From Candidatus Faecalibacterium intestinigallinarum (GTDB lineage: Bacteria; Bacillota; Clostridia; Oscillospirales; Ruminococcaceae): a stretch of DNA of 43,888 nt. The number at the start of each line of letters is the position of its first letter. Position 1 is the stretch's first letter. The notes below the pieces were generated by a model. That model was not told where the DNA came from. It saw only the letters and a program-made list of their open reading frames with translations, and ran no database searches. A program made the translations under genes and the position numbers. Location: assembly GCA_019113345.1 (NCBI GenBank), contig DXHQ01000095.1, positions 1-43,888 of the forward strand, given 5' to 3'. Below are positions 1 through 10,923 of this stretch, in pieces.

Positions 1-43
1 ACAGCGGAGCGCCATAGATCTCAAATCTGTGGCGCTCTACTGT
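1..43. other. Inverted repeat / hairpin, possible terminator of an upstream gene outside the window
   Basis: agcgccatagat-ctcaa-atctgtggcgct (8-36), 12 bp with one G-U, plus outer acag/ctgt; no clear poly-T follows. Confidence 0.4.
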
Positions 44-248
44 TACTTATGGTGTCCCCCAGTCCCTCCATTTTCAGCCATTATTCAACGGACTTTCTGC
101 ACCGGTTTTTCTCAGGACTATTTCATGCACAGAAATGCCATTGGAATTTCAGTGCCATTCCCAATCAGGGGGACGTTGTCAACGGCTCGGCCGGAGATTC
201 GGCTGGCAGGGGCTCGGGGAGGCTTTACGGTAATATGTGCGACCGAGG

Positions 249-3314
<3,066 letters not shown>

Positions 3315-3342
3315 TCAAAAAACGGTGAAATTGGTAAGCCCA

Positions 3343-3370
3343 TTGTAGCCCACCCCCGGCTCCGTTGCAA
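3343..3370 (-). promoter_or_regulatory. Putative sigma-A promoter of lacZ
   Basis: Minus strand TTGCAA - ~16 nt - TACAAT upstream of the lacZ RBS. Confidence 0.45.
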
Positions 3371-3377
3371 CCGGCAA

Positions 3378-5996
3378 TTACCGGCGGAGGGATTTATAAA
3401 GCTGAATCAGCACCGTAGGCGTCAGGGCCAGCAGGGCCACCTGCCCCAGCTCCGCCAGACCGAAGGCCGGCGAGACCAGGAACAGGCTCTTGAGGCCGGG
3501 GGTGAAGAGGGCCAGCAGGAGCAGGGCGACGCCTGCCAGGAAGGCCCAGACCGAAGCGGGGTTGCTCCCCAGCCCCAGGCGGAAGAGGCTCTCCCGGCCC
3601 CGGCAGTTGAAGCCGTGGAACAGCCGGGCCAAGGTCAGAGTGGAAAAGGCCATGGTGGAGGCCAGGGCGGCGTCGCCGCCGCGGTAGCCCAGGTAGAAGC
3701 CAGCCATGGTGACCACGGCGATCAGCAGGCCCTGGATTCCGATGGCCGTCAGCAGGCCCCGGGAGAGAATGGACGCCTTGGGGTTCCGGGGCTTGCGGTC
3801 CAGCAGGCCCTGGCGGGCGGGCTCCATGCCGATGGCGATGGCGGGCAGCGAGTCGGTGAGCAGGTTGATAAACAGCAGGTGCACCGGCTGGAAGGGCACC
3901 GGCAGCGCCAGCAGCGAGGCATAGAGCACGCTGAAAATTCCCGCCGCGTTGCCTGAGAGCAGGAACTGGATGGCGTTTTTGATATTTTCATAGACGCTGC
4001 GGCCATTGACCACCGCTTTGACGATGGTGGCGAAATTGTCGTCGGCCAGAATCATGGAGGCGGCGTCCTTGGAGACCTCGGTGCCGGTGATGCCCATGGC
4101 CACGCCGATATCGGCCTGCTTGAGGGCCGGGGCGTCGTTGACGCCGTCGCCGGTCATGGAGACGATCTTTCCCCGCCGCTGCCAGGCGTGGACAATGCGG
4201 ATCTTGTGCTCCGGCGAGACCCGGGCATAGACCGACACCCGCTCCAGCACCGCGTCCAGCTCCCCGTCGGACATGGCGTCCAGCTCCACGCCGGAGAGGG
4301 CCAAGTCGCCGTCGCCGAAGATGCCCAGCTGCCGCGCAATGGCCGAGGCGGTGACCTTGTGGTCGCCGGTAATCATAATGGTGCGGATGCCGCCGCGCTT
4401 GGCGTCGGCCACGGCCTGGATGGCCTCGGGCCGGGGCGGATCGATCATGGAGATCAGGCCGAGGAAGGTGAAGCCCCGTTCGTCCTCCAGGGTCAGGGGG
4501 CGGACTGCCTCCAGAGTCCGGCAGCCGAAGGCCAGCACCCGCAGACCCTGGTTGGAGAGCTGGTCGTTGACGGCCAGAATCTCCGCCCGCCGGGCCTCGG
4601 TCAGCGGTACCGGTCCCTCCCGGGTCATCAGCTTGTCGGACCGGTCCAGCAGCACGTCGATGGCGCCCTTGGTGTAGAGGGTGGGGACGCCCTCCAGGTC
4701 GTGGAGCGTGCTCATCAGCTTGCGGTCGGAGTCGAAGGCCAACTCGCTCAGCCGGGGATGCTGGGCCCGGTAGTCCTCCTCCACCACGCCGAACTGCTCG
4801 CCCACCATCACCAGGGCCACTTCGGTGGGGTCGCCGATGGATTTGCCGGTGGTCTCGTCGTTGGTGGCGTCGCTGTCCAGGAGCGCCGCCTGGAGCATGG
4901 CCCGGTGGACGTCGTTGGCCAGCTCCAAACCGTTGGCCGCCACGAGGCTGCCGTCGGCCCAGAGGTGCTGGGGCGTCATCTTGTTCTGGGTCAGGGTGCC
5001 GGTCTTGTCGGAACAGATCACCGACACCGACCCCAGGCTCTCCACGGCCTTCAGGTCCTTGATGATGGCGTTCTGCCGGGCCATCTTCTTGGTGCCCATG
5101 GCCAGAACGATGGTGACGATGGAGGAGAGGGCCTCGGGAATGGCGGCCACGGCCAAAGCCACGGCGAACATCAGCGAGTCCAGCACGCCCATGCCCGTGC
5201 GGAAGATGGACAGGGCGAAGACCAGGGCGCAGACGGCCAGAATCACCACGGCCAGCTTGGCGCTGAAGCTGTCGAGATTTTGCTGGAGGGGCGTTTTGCG
5301 CTGCTGGGTGGCGTTCATCAGGGCGGCGATCTTGCCCAGCTCCGTATCCATGCCGGTGCCGGTGACCAGCACCGTGGCCCGGCCATAGGTCACCAGGGAG
5401 CCGGAGAAGACCATGTTCTTCTGGTCGCCCAGGGCCACTCGGTCGCCGGAGATGGGCTCGGCGGTCTTCTCCACACCCTCGCTCTCGCCGGTCAGGGAGC
5501 TCTCATTGACCTTGAGGGAGAAATTCTCCAGAATCCGGCCGTCGGCCACCACCATATCGCCGGCCTCCAGCAGCACGATGTCTCCGGGCACCAGCTCCGG
5601 TGAGGAGACCTCGGTCCGGACGCCGCTGCGCAGGACCTTGGCCGTGGGCGCGGACATGGCCTTGAGACTCTCCAGGGATTTCTCGGCCTTGACGTACTGG
5701 ACCGTGCCGAGGACGGCGTTGAGAATCAGCACGGCGAAGATCACCAAGGTGCTCTCCAGATTGTCCGAGAGGGCCGAGATTCCGGCGGCGATGATGAGAA
5801 TTACCACCAACAGGTCCTTGAACTGCTCCAGGAACACCTGGAATACGGTCTTCCGCTTCCCTTCGGAGAGCTTGTTGGGGCCGTACTGCGCCTGACGGCG
5901 GCTTACCTCTCCGGCGGAAAGGCCGGTGGGGGAGGCCTGCTGCCGGTCCAGGGCCTCCTGGACGGACTGGTTGAAATAGGGCGCTGACATGGGCAT
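3378..5996 (-). CDS. P-type cation-translocating ATPase (P2A Ca2+/Mn2+-type, 872 aa)
   Basis: DKTGTLTQNKM phosphorylation motif, AAIPEALSS in TM4, MTGDGVNDAPALKQADIGVAMG hinge; full length. Confidence 0.93.
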   Translation of the reverse strand: MPMSAPYFNQSVQEALDRQQASPTGLSAGEVSRRQAQYGPNKLSEGKRKTVFQVFLEQFKDLLVVILIIAAGISALSDNLESTLVIFAVLILNAVLGTVQYVKAEKSLESLKAMSAPTAKVLRSGVRTEVSSPELVPGDIVLLEAGDMVVADGRILENFSLKVNESSLTGESEGVEKTAEPISGDRVALGDQKNMVFSGSLVTYGRATVLVTGTGMDTELGKIAALMNATQQRKTPLQQNLDSFSAKLAVVILAVCALVFALSIFRTGMGVLDSLMFAVALAVAAIPEALSSIVTIVLAMGTKKMARQNAIIKDLKAVESLGSVSVICSDKTGTLTQNKMTPQHLWADGSLVAANGLELANDVHRAMLQAALLDSDATNDETTGKSIGDPTEVALVMVGEQFGVVEEDYRAQHPRLSELAFDSDRKLMSTLHDLEGVPTLYTKGAIDVLLDRSDKLMTREGPVPLTEARRAEILAVNDQLSNQGLRVLAFGCRTLEAVRPLTLEDERGFTFLGLISMIDPPRPEAIQAVADAKRGGIRTIMITGDHKVTASAIARQLGIFGDGDLALSGVELDAMSDGELDAVLERVSVYARVSPEHKIRIVHAWQRRGKIVSMTGDGVNDAPALKQADIGVAMGITGTEVSKDAASMILADDNFATIVKAVVNGRSVYENIKNAIQFLLSGNAAGIFSVLYASLLALPVPFQPVHLLFINLLTDSLPAIAIGMEPARQGLLDRKPRNPKASILSRGLLTAIGIQGLLIAVVTMAGFYLGYRGGDAALASTMAFSTLTLARLFHGFNCRGRESLFRLGLGSNPASVWAFLAGVALLLLALFTPGLKSLFLVSPAFGLAELGQVALLALTPTVLIQLYKSLRR

Positions 5997-6013
5997 TCAT
6001 CCTTTCCAAAGCA

Positions 6014-6065
6014 AAATAAAAAGGACTTTTCGGCCAAACCGCGCAATACGGCTGGCTGAAAAGTC
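6014..6065 (-). terminator. Intrinsic terminator in the 5' leader of the P-type ATPase gene (expression platform)
   Basis: Minus strand GACTTTTCAGCCA...TGGCCGAAAAGTC (13 bp, one G-U) followed by CCTTTTTATTTTG; lies between promoter and start codon. Confidence 0.85.
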
Positions 6066-6150
6066 TTGTTACCCGATCAGAGGGCGCGTACCGCCAGGTC
6101 CGGAGACCGAGCTGTTGACGGTACAGCTTTGAAACTACTCCCTTTAAAGC
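6058..6150 (-). ncRNA. yybP-ykoY-type manganese riboswitch aptamer
   Basis: Minus strand CTTTAAAGGGAGTAG...GTACCGTCAACAGCTCGGTCTCCGGACCTGGCGGTAC...GTAACAAGACTTTTC; matches the recalled family pattern AAAGGGGAGUAG ... stem with GUCAA internal loop ... AGCAAGACCUUU; its 3' P1 strand is shared with the terminator. Confidence 0.82.
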
Positions 6151-6156
6151 AAAGCT

Positions 6157-6185
6157 ATCGTACCATAGTTTGCCCCGTTCGTCAA
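6157..6185 (-). promoter_or_regulatory. Sigma-A promoter driving the riboswitch/ATPase transcript
   Basis: Minus strand TTGACG - 17 nt - TACGAT immediately upstream of the aptamer. Confidence 0.7.
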
Positions 6186-6309
6186 TGGGTGCTGCGGGAA
6201 AAATGGCGCGGTTGCCGCCGGAACGGCCGGATTGCCGAGACGCGCTACGCACCGAAGCCCGACGACTACCAGGAACTACAGCGGGAAACGGCAGCGAGTG
6301 CGTCTGTAG

Positions 6310-6330
6310 GGGCGGATTAAATATCCGCCC
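6310..6330. repeat. Short palindromic intergenic repeat (gtaggggcggat-N5-atccgccc family)
   Basis: gggcggat-taaat-atccgccc; relatives at 10639-10659 and 10712-10732. Confidence 0.7.
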
Positions 6331-6389
6331 GGGCAGGCCCGCGATTCCCGACGCGCCCGCGCCGAGCACCGTGGGGGGCGGACAGACAA

Positions 6390-6426
6390 ACCCGGGCGCG
6401 CTGCCTTGCAGGCGGCGCGCCCGGGT
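6390..6426. terminator. Strong GC-rich terminator hairpin downstream of the 6438-6960 gene
   Basis: acccgggcgcgc-N13-gcgcgcccgggt; T-tract on + side (ccctttttc), short TTT on - side. Confidence 0.65.
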
Positions 6427-6437
6427 CCCTTTTTCAT

Positions 6438-6960
6438 TCAGACAACCAAGAACTCGTTTTCCTGTTCGATATACCGGCAGAACACAAAGATTCCGCAGAG
6501 CTCCGCCGGAGAGAAGGCCTTCTTCGTTTCGATATCCCAGCCGCCGTTGAGACCCCGGTGCATGATCCGGACCAGCGTCTCGCCGGAGGACTGCTGGAGC
6601 TGATAATTCTGACTGTTCTGCATGACAAGCTCATAGTCGCCCTCCATCCGCACCTGGGCGTGGTCCACCCGGGGCGTCCGGCACACCGGCCAGCCCACGG
6701 TCTCGGGCTCGTCGCCCGCGGCGTAGTCCGGCTGGGCCCGGGCGATTTCCTTGCCCGCCGCATCCACCAGGCTGTAGCGCCGCTGGCGCACATCCCCCGG
6801 AGCCCGCCGGGGATCTTGCCCCCGCCCGAATCTCCGTTTGCAGCAGCAGATCGCCGTCCGCCGACACAATGCGCTTCTCCGGTCCGCTGAAGCAATTCTT
6901 GATCCGCGCCAGCATCCGGTCGTGGAGATAGAGCGCACCGGCTTTCAACGTGTATTCCAT
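6438..6960 (-). pseudogene. Hypothetical protein (~170 aa when reconstructed) disrupted by a single frameshift
   Basis: N-terminus MEYTLKAGALYLHDRMLARIKNCFSGPEKRIVSADGDLLLQTEIRAG lies in one frame; continuation QDPRRAPGDVRQRRYSLVDAAGKEIARAQ...FCRYIEQENEFLVV lies in another; switch at a C5/G5 run at 6819-6823. Confidence 0.7.
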
Positions 6961-6973
6961 GAAGCTCGCCTCC

Positions 6974-7537
6974 TCAGAACAGGGACTGGAGCGCTACGCC
7001 AAGGACGCCTGCTCCGCCCATCACATACATCGGGTTGACTTTCCATTTCCGCAGCACCACAAATCCGATCAGGAAAATGGCCACGGACACATAGCTGATT
7101 CCGCTGAGATCAGCCGGCAGCGTCTGGGCTCCGAAGAAAGCCAGCAGCACCAGTCCGATGCCCGCCGACGCGATCATCGAGACCACCGCCGGCCGCAGAC
7201 CGCCCAGCACGCCCTGGACCATGGTGAGATTGCGGAACCGGAAGTAGACGTAGGCCAGCGTCATCACAATGATGCACGAGGGGATCACGCAGCCCACCGT
7301 CGCGATGACGGCGCCGGGGATGCCTGCCACCTGGATGCCTACGAAGGTGGCCGAGTTGATGGCGATGGGACCGGGCGTCATTTCGGCAATGGTCATGATG
7401 TCGGCAAACTGGGTCATGGTCAGCCAGGGATGGAGTTCCACCACCTGGTGCTGGATCAGCGGCATGGCCGCGTAGCCGCCGCCAATGCTGAACAAGCCAA
7501 TTTGGAAAAAGCTCCACAGCAGCTGTAAGTAAATCAT
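6974..7537 (-). CDS. Chromate transporter (CHR family), short subunit
   Basis: MIYLQLLWSFFQIGLFSIGGGYAAMPLIQ...ADIMTIAEMTPGPIAINSATFVG, typical CHR motif; ATGA overlap with upstream gene. Confidence 0.9.
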   Translation of the reverse strand: MIYLQLLWSFFQIGLFSIGGGYAAMPLIQHQVVELHPWLTMTQFADIMTIAEMTPGPIAINSATFVGIQVAGIPGAVIATVGCVIPSCIIVMTLAYVYFRFRNLTMVQGVLGGLRPAVVSMIASAGIGLVLLAFFGAQTLPADLSGISYVSVAIFLIGFVVLRKWKVNPMYVMGGAGVLGVALQSLF

Positions 7538-8106
7538 GCCAATCCCGTTTCCTTTCTCCGGTGACTCTGCCGGATCGTGTCCAGGGCGCCCACGACACCG
7601 CAAATCACGATAATCAGAATAATGTTTACATCAAAGAAGTACGCTGCAATAAACGAAAGCACCATCACCGCCACCGGCAGGACCCGGTGCTGCTGGATCA
7701 CCGTCTTGCCCATGGTGCAGACCACATCGCAGATGACCGCCGCCACGCCGGCCGTCATGCCGGTCATGGCCATGTTGACGATGACATTGTCCCGGAATGC
7801 CGCATAGAACATCGAGATCACCGAGATGATGACCAGCGGCGGCAGCACTGCGCCCAGCACCGTCAGCAGCGCACCCGCCACACCGGCCACATGGTACCCC
7901 ACCAGAATGGATGCGTTCACCGCAATGGCCCCCGGCGAGGACTGGGCAATGGCGGTCAGGTCCAGCATCTCCTGCTCGTCGATCCAATGGAGCTCTTCCA
8001 CAAATTTCTTCCGCATCAGGGGAATGATGATGAAGCCGCCGCCAAAGGTGCAGGCACTGAGCTGTAAGGTGGATAAAAACAGCGTTCTCATTTTTTTCCC
8101 GTTCAA
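7534..8106 (-). CDS. Chromate transporter (CHR family), short subunit
   Basis: TLQLSACTFGGGFIIIPLMRKKFVEELHW...LTAIAQSSPGAIAVNASILVGYHVAG. Confidence 0.9.
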   Translation of the reverse strand: MNGKKMRTLFLSTLQLSACTFGGGFIIIPLMRKKFVEELHWIDEQEMLDLTAIAQSSPGAIAVNASILVGYHVAGVAGALLTVLGAVLPPLVIISVISMFYAAFRDNVIVNMAMTGMTAGVAAVICDVVCTMGKTVIQQHRVLPVAVMVLSFIAAYFFDVNIILIIVICGVVGALDTIRQSHRRKETGLA

Positions 8107-8169
8107 GTTCTCAGCCTCCTCTTGGTGATGCCTTCAGTATAGCACTTGTAATCAGATAAGAAAAATAAT

Positions 8170-8188
8170 ATAATTAAATCGAAATTAT
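8170..8188. promoter_or_regulatory. Candidate LysR-type operator between divergent chr and lysR genes
   Basis: ATAATT-N7-AATTAT interrupted palindrome containing T-N11-A in an AT-rich intergenic segment. Confidence 0.45.
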
Positions 8189-8216
8189 AATAAATTTGTT
8201 ATAAGGAGGCGAGGGC

Positions 8217-9131
8217 ATGACCATTCGCCATCTGAAAATCTTCCTGGCCGTGTGCGACGGCGGCTGCAACACCACCCGGGCGGCGGAGGCGCTGACCATG
8301 GCCCAGCCGGCGGTGAGTCTGGCGCTGAAGGAGCTGGAGCAATACTACGGCGTGGTGCTCTTTGACCGGGTGGGCCGTCATCTGCAGATCACCGCGGCCG
8401 GGAAGCGGCTGTGGGAGTATGCCTCCCATATCACGTCGCTCTTCGACGATATGGAAAAGGGCATGCGCGACTGGGACACCTTCGGTATTCTGCGGGTGGG
8501 GGCCAGTATCACCATCGGCTCTCAGTTTCTGCCCAACTACGTCAAGGCCTTCTACGCCCGCCATCCCGGCACGGAGATCCGGGCCGTCATCGAGCCCTCG
8601 GACCGGCTGGAGGCGCAGATTCTCAGCAGCGACCTGGATCTGGCGCTGATGGAAGGCATGTCCCACAGCCCGTCCCTGGAGTCCGAGGAGTACATGGAGG
8701 ACCATCTGGTGGTGATCTGTCCGGCCCGGGGCCGGTTTGTCCAGGGCCAGACCCTGACCCAAGAGGAATTCCGAAGCCAGAAATTTCTGCTGCGGGAGCC
8801 GGGCAGCGGAACCCGGGAGACCTTCCAGCGGGTCATGGAGGAGGCGGGACTCTCGGTGGAGCCCATCTGGGAGGCCATGAGCACCACGGCCCTGGTCAAC
8901 GCCGTCATCAACGGCCTGGGCATTACGGTCCTGCCCCACCGGATGGTCCTGGGGCCCCTGAGCAAGGGGCTGGTGGTCTCGGTGCGGGTGGAGGGGCTGG
9001 AGTTCCGGCGGAAATATTACATCGTCCGGCACCGGGCCAAATATCTGACCGCCTCCGCCCGGGCCTTCCTGGATCTGTGCCGGAGCTATGAGATGGATTA
9101 CCCCATGCCCCGATACAGCGGCCTATTTTAA
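8217..9131 (+). CDS. LysR family transcriptional regulator
   Basis: N-terminal HTH (MTIRHLKIFLAVCDGGCNTTRAAEALTMAQPAVSLALKELEQYYGVVLFDR) and substrate-binding domain; aaggaggcgag RBS. Confidence 0.93.
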   Translation: MTIRHLKIFLAVCDGGCNTTRAAEALTMAQPAVSLALKELEQYYGVVLFDRVGRHLQITAAGKRLWEYASHITSLFDDMEKGMRDWDTFGILRVGASITIGSQFLPNYVKAFYARHPGTEIRAVIEPSDRLEAQILSSDLDLALMEGMSHSPSLESEEYMEDHLVVICPARGRFVQGQTLTQEEFRSQKFLLREPGSGTRETFQRVMEEAGLSVEPIWEAMSTTALVNAVINGLGITVLPHRMVLGPLSKGLVVSVRVEGLEFRRKYYIVRHRAKYLTASARAFLDLCRSYEMDYPMPRYSGLF

Positions 9132-9287
9132 CGCCGCCCCGGCGGCGATCATGGGCGTCCGCCTGCTTCCGTGTGCAGGGGGCGGCCTTGAGCTCCCTGC
9201 ACGTTCAATAACCCGCCCGGCTGCCGCGCCAATGGGTTTGCCGCAGGGGATTGATGCACGCGCCCTGTCAAAATATCCTTCCAAACA

Positions 9288-9319
9288 CAGCGTGTCGAAA
9301 AAGTCTTTTCGCCACGCTG
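9288..9319. repeat. Stable hairpin in the lysR-thrC-like intergenic region
   Basis: cagcgtg t cgaaaa-agtc-ttttcg c cacgctg: 7 + 6 bp around one mismatch. Confidence 0.6.
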
Positions 9320-9404
9320 ACATACAGTATTCCCGCCCTTTTATAACTTTCGTATGAGGCAAAATCTTTGGCCGAATGCTCTTGCCAAATTGTGCGGTGC
9401 TGCC

Positions 9405-9433
9405 TTGACATTTTCCTTCCGCTGCCCTATGAT
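9405..9433 (+). promoter_or_regulatory. Sigma-A promoter of the threonine-synthase-like gene
   Basis: TTGACA - 17 nt - TATGAT. Confidence 0.75.
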
Positions 9434-9463
9434 TTTTGTAAACCATCACCAGGAGGGACTGCG

Positions 9464-10558
9464 ATGAATTTCCGATGCACCCGCTGCGGAGCCACCGCGC
9501 CTGTGGACACCCGCGCCTCACACTGCTCATGCGGCGGCCTTTGGCAGCTGGACTATACGCCTCCGGCCTTTGATCTGGACCTGATAGACCGGTCGGTCTG
9601 GGGTCTGTTCCGCTACCGCCGCTTTCTGCCTCTGACCGGCGATACCTGGCGGGACGTGACCCTGGGCGAGGGCATGACGCCCCTGGTCCCGCTGGACCAA
9701 GACGTGCTGCTGAAAATGGACTACTATATGCCCACCCTCTCCTTCAAGGACCGGGGCGCGGCGGTGCTGGTGGCCCATATGAAATCCATCGGCGTGGAAG
9801 TCGCCGTCCAGGACAGCAGCGGCAACGCCGGCAACAGCGTGGCGGCCTACTGCGGCCGGTGCGGCATCGCCTGCGATATCTACGTCCCCGAGGGTACGTC
9901 GCCGGGCAAGATCGCCATGATCCAGGCCCATGGGGCCACAGCCCATGTGGTTCCCGGCAGCCGGGACCACTGCGCCGACGTCTGCCGGGCCCAGGTGGAG
10001 CTGGAGGGAAAATACTACGCCAATCACGTCTATAATCCCTTCTTCTACCAGGGCACCAAGACGTATCTCTATGAGGTCTATGAGCAGCTGGGCCGGATTC
10101 CGGCGCATCTCTTTGTGCCCCTGGGCAACGGGACTCTGTTCCTGGGCGTAGTGCTGGCGCTGGAGGAGCTGCTGGCGGCGGGCTGCATCGACCATTTCCC
10201 GAAGGTCATCGCCATCCAGAGCGAGCGGTGCGACCCCTTTGTGAAGGCCGCGGCGGTCCACAGCTCCGACCCCGCCCCGGTGACGCCCACGCCCACCATG
10301 GCCGAAGGCATTTCCATCGGCGTGCCCATGCGCGGCCGGGAGATTCTCGAGGCCATTTACCGCTACGACATGGACCTGGTGACAGTCCCCGAGGACCGGA
10401 TTCTGGAGGCCCGGTCCTACCTGGCCCGCCGGGGAATCTACTGCGAACACACCACCGCCGCCAATCTGGCCGCCTACTGGCACTACTGCGACACCCACGG
10501 CAAAACCCCCGACAGCCTCCTGACCATGTGCGGCGCAGGCCTGAAGTCCGACCATTGA
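9464..10558 (+). CDS. thrC: Threonine synthase-like PLP-dependent enzyme with N-terminal zinc ribbon
   Basis: CTRCG...CSCGG zinc ribbon; SFKDRG PLP-lysine motif; SSGNAG; RBS aggaggg before ATG at 9464. Confidence 0.85.
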   Translation: MNFRCTRCGATAPVDTRASHCSCGGLWQLDYTPPAFDLDLIDRSVWGLFRYRRFLPLTGDTWRDVTLGEGMTPLVPLDQDVLLKMDYYMPTLSFKDRGAAVLVAHMKSIGVEVAVQDSSGNAGNSVAAYCGRCGIACDIYVPEGTSPGKIAMIQAHGATAHVVPGSRDHCADVCRAQVELEGKYYANHVYNPFFYQGTKTYLYEVYEQLGRIPAHLFVPLGNGTLFLGVVLALEELLAAGCIDHFPKVIAIQSERCDPFVKAAAVHSSDPAPVTPTPTMAEGISIGVPMRGREILEAIYRYDMDLVTVPEDRILEARSYLARRGIYCEHTTAANLAAYWHYCDTHGKTPDSLLTMCGAGLKSDH

Positions 10559-10590
10559 ACCATCGTACCCGGCAGAAATCGGGACCCGGT
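10557..10590 (+). repeat. Direct repeat copy 1 (gaaccatcgtacccggcagaaatcgggacccggt)
   Basis: 34 nt, closely matched by 10744-10778; begins inside the stop codon of the upstream CDS. Confidence 0.75.
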
Positions 10591-10638
10591 TGCGGGCGGC
10601 CGTGTCGGATGCACCATCGCCGGACGCACACATCGTAG

Positions 10639-10659
10639 GGGCGGATTATATATCCGCCC
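10639..10659. repeat. Short palindromic intergenic repeat
   Basis: gggcggat-tatat-atccgccc preceded by gta. Confidence 0.75.
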
Positions 10660-10711
10660 TGGCAGGCCAGCAATGTCGGACGCAGGCCCGGTGATCCCGG
10701 CGGTGCGGCAT

Positions 10712-10732
10712 GGGCGCATATACAATGCGCCC
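10712..10732. repeat. Short palindromic intergenic repeat, opposite orientation
   Basis: gggcgcat-ataca-atgcgccc followed by ctac; compensatory G/C swap relative to other copies. Confidence 0.75.
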
Positions 10733-10743
10733 CTACGGCGGTG

Positions 10744-10778
10744 GAACCATCGTACCTTGGCAGGAATCGGAACCCGGT
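10744..10778 (+). repeat. Direct repeat copy 2 (gaaccatcgtaccttggcaggaatcggaacccggt)
   Basis: Near-identical to 10557-10590. Confidence 0.75.
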
Positions 10779-10826
10779 CCGAGCGGCCATACAGGCCGCC
10801 CCTACAAGAAAACCGAAAGCGGGCCT

Positions 10827-10856
10827 GTATGGGCCGATGCCCACATCGGCCCATAC
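10827..10856. repeat. Perfect 13-bp inverted repeat
   Basis: gtatgggccgatg-ccca-catcggcccatac. Confidence 0.75.
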
Positions 10857-10875
10857 CAATAACACGGACAACACA

Positions 10876-10907
10876 AACACCGGCCGCCCTGTTGGGCGAC
10901 CGGTGTT
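10876..10907 (-). terminator. Intrinsic terminator of tpiA
   Basis: Minus strand AACACCGGTCGCCC-AACA-GGGCGGCCGGTGTT just after the tpiA stop. Confidence 0.75.
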
Positions 10908-10923
10908 CATTTGCAAAGCTGGA

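Noticed and set aside
10560-10923. CRISPR array interpretation of the thrC-tpiA intergenic repeats
   Set aside because: Only two direct-repeat copies with unequal palindromic content between them, no regular spacers and no cas genes.
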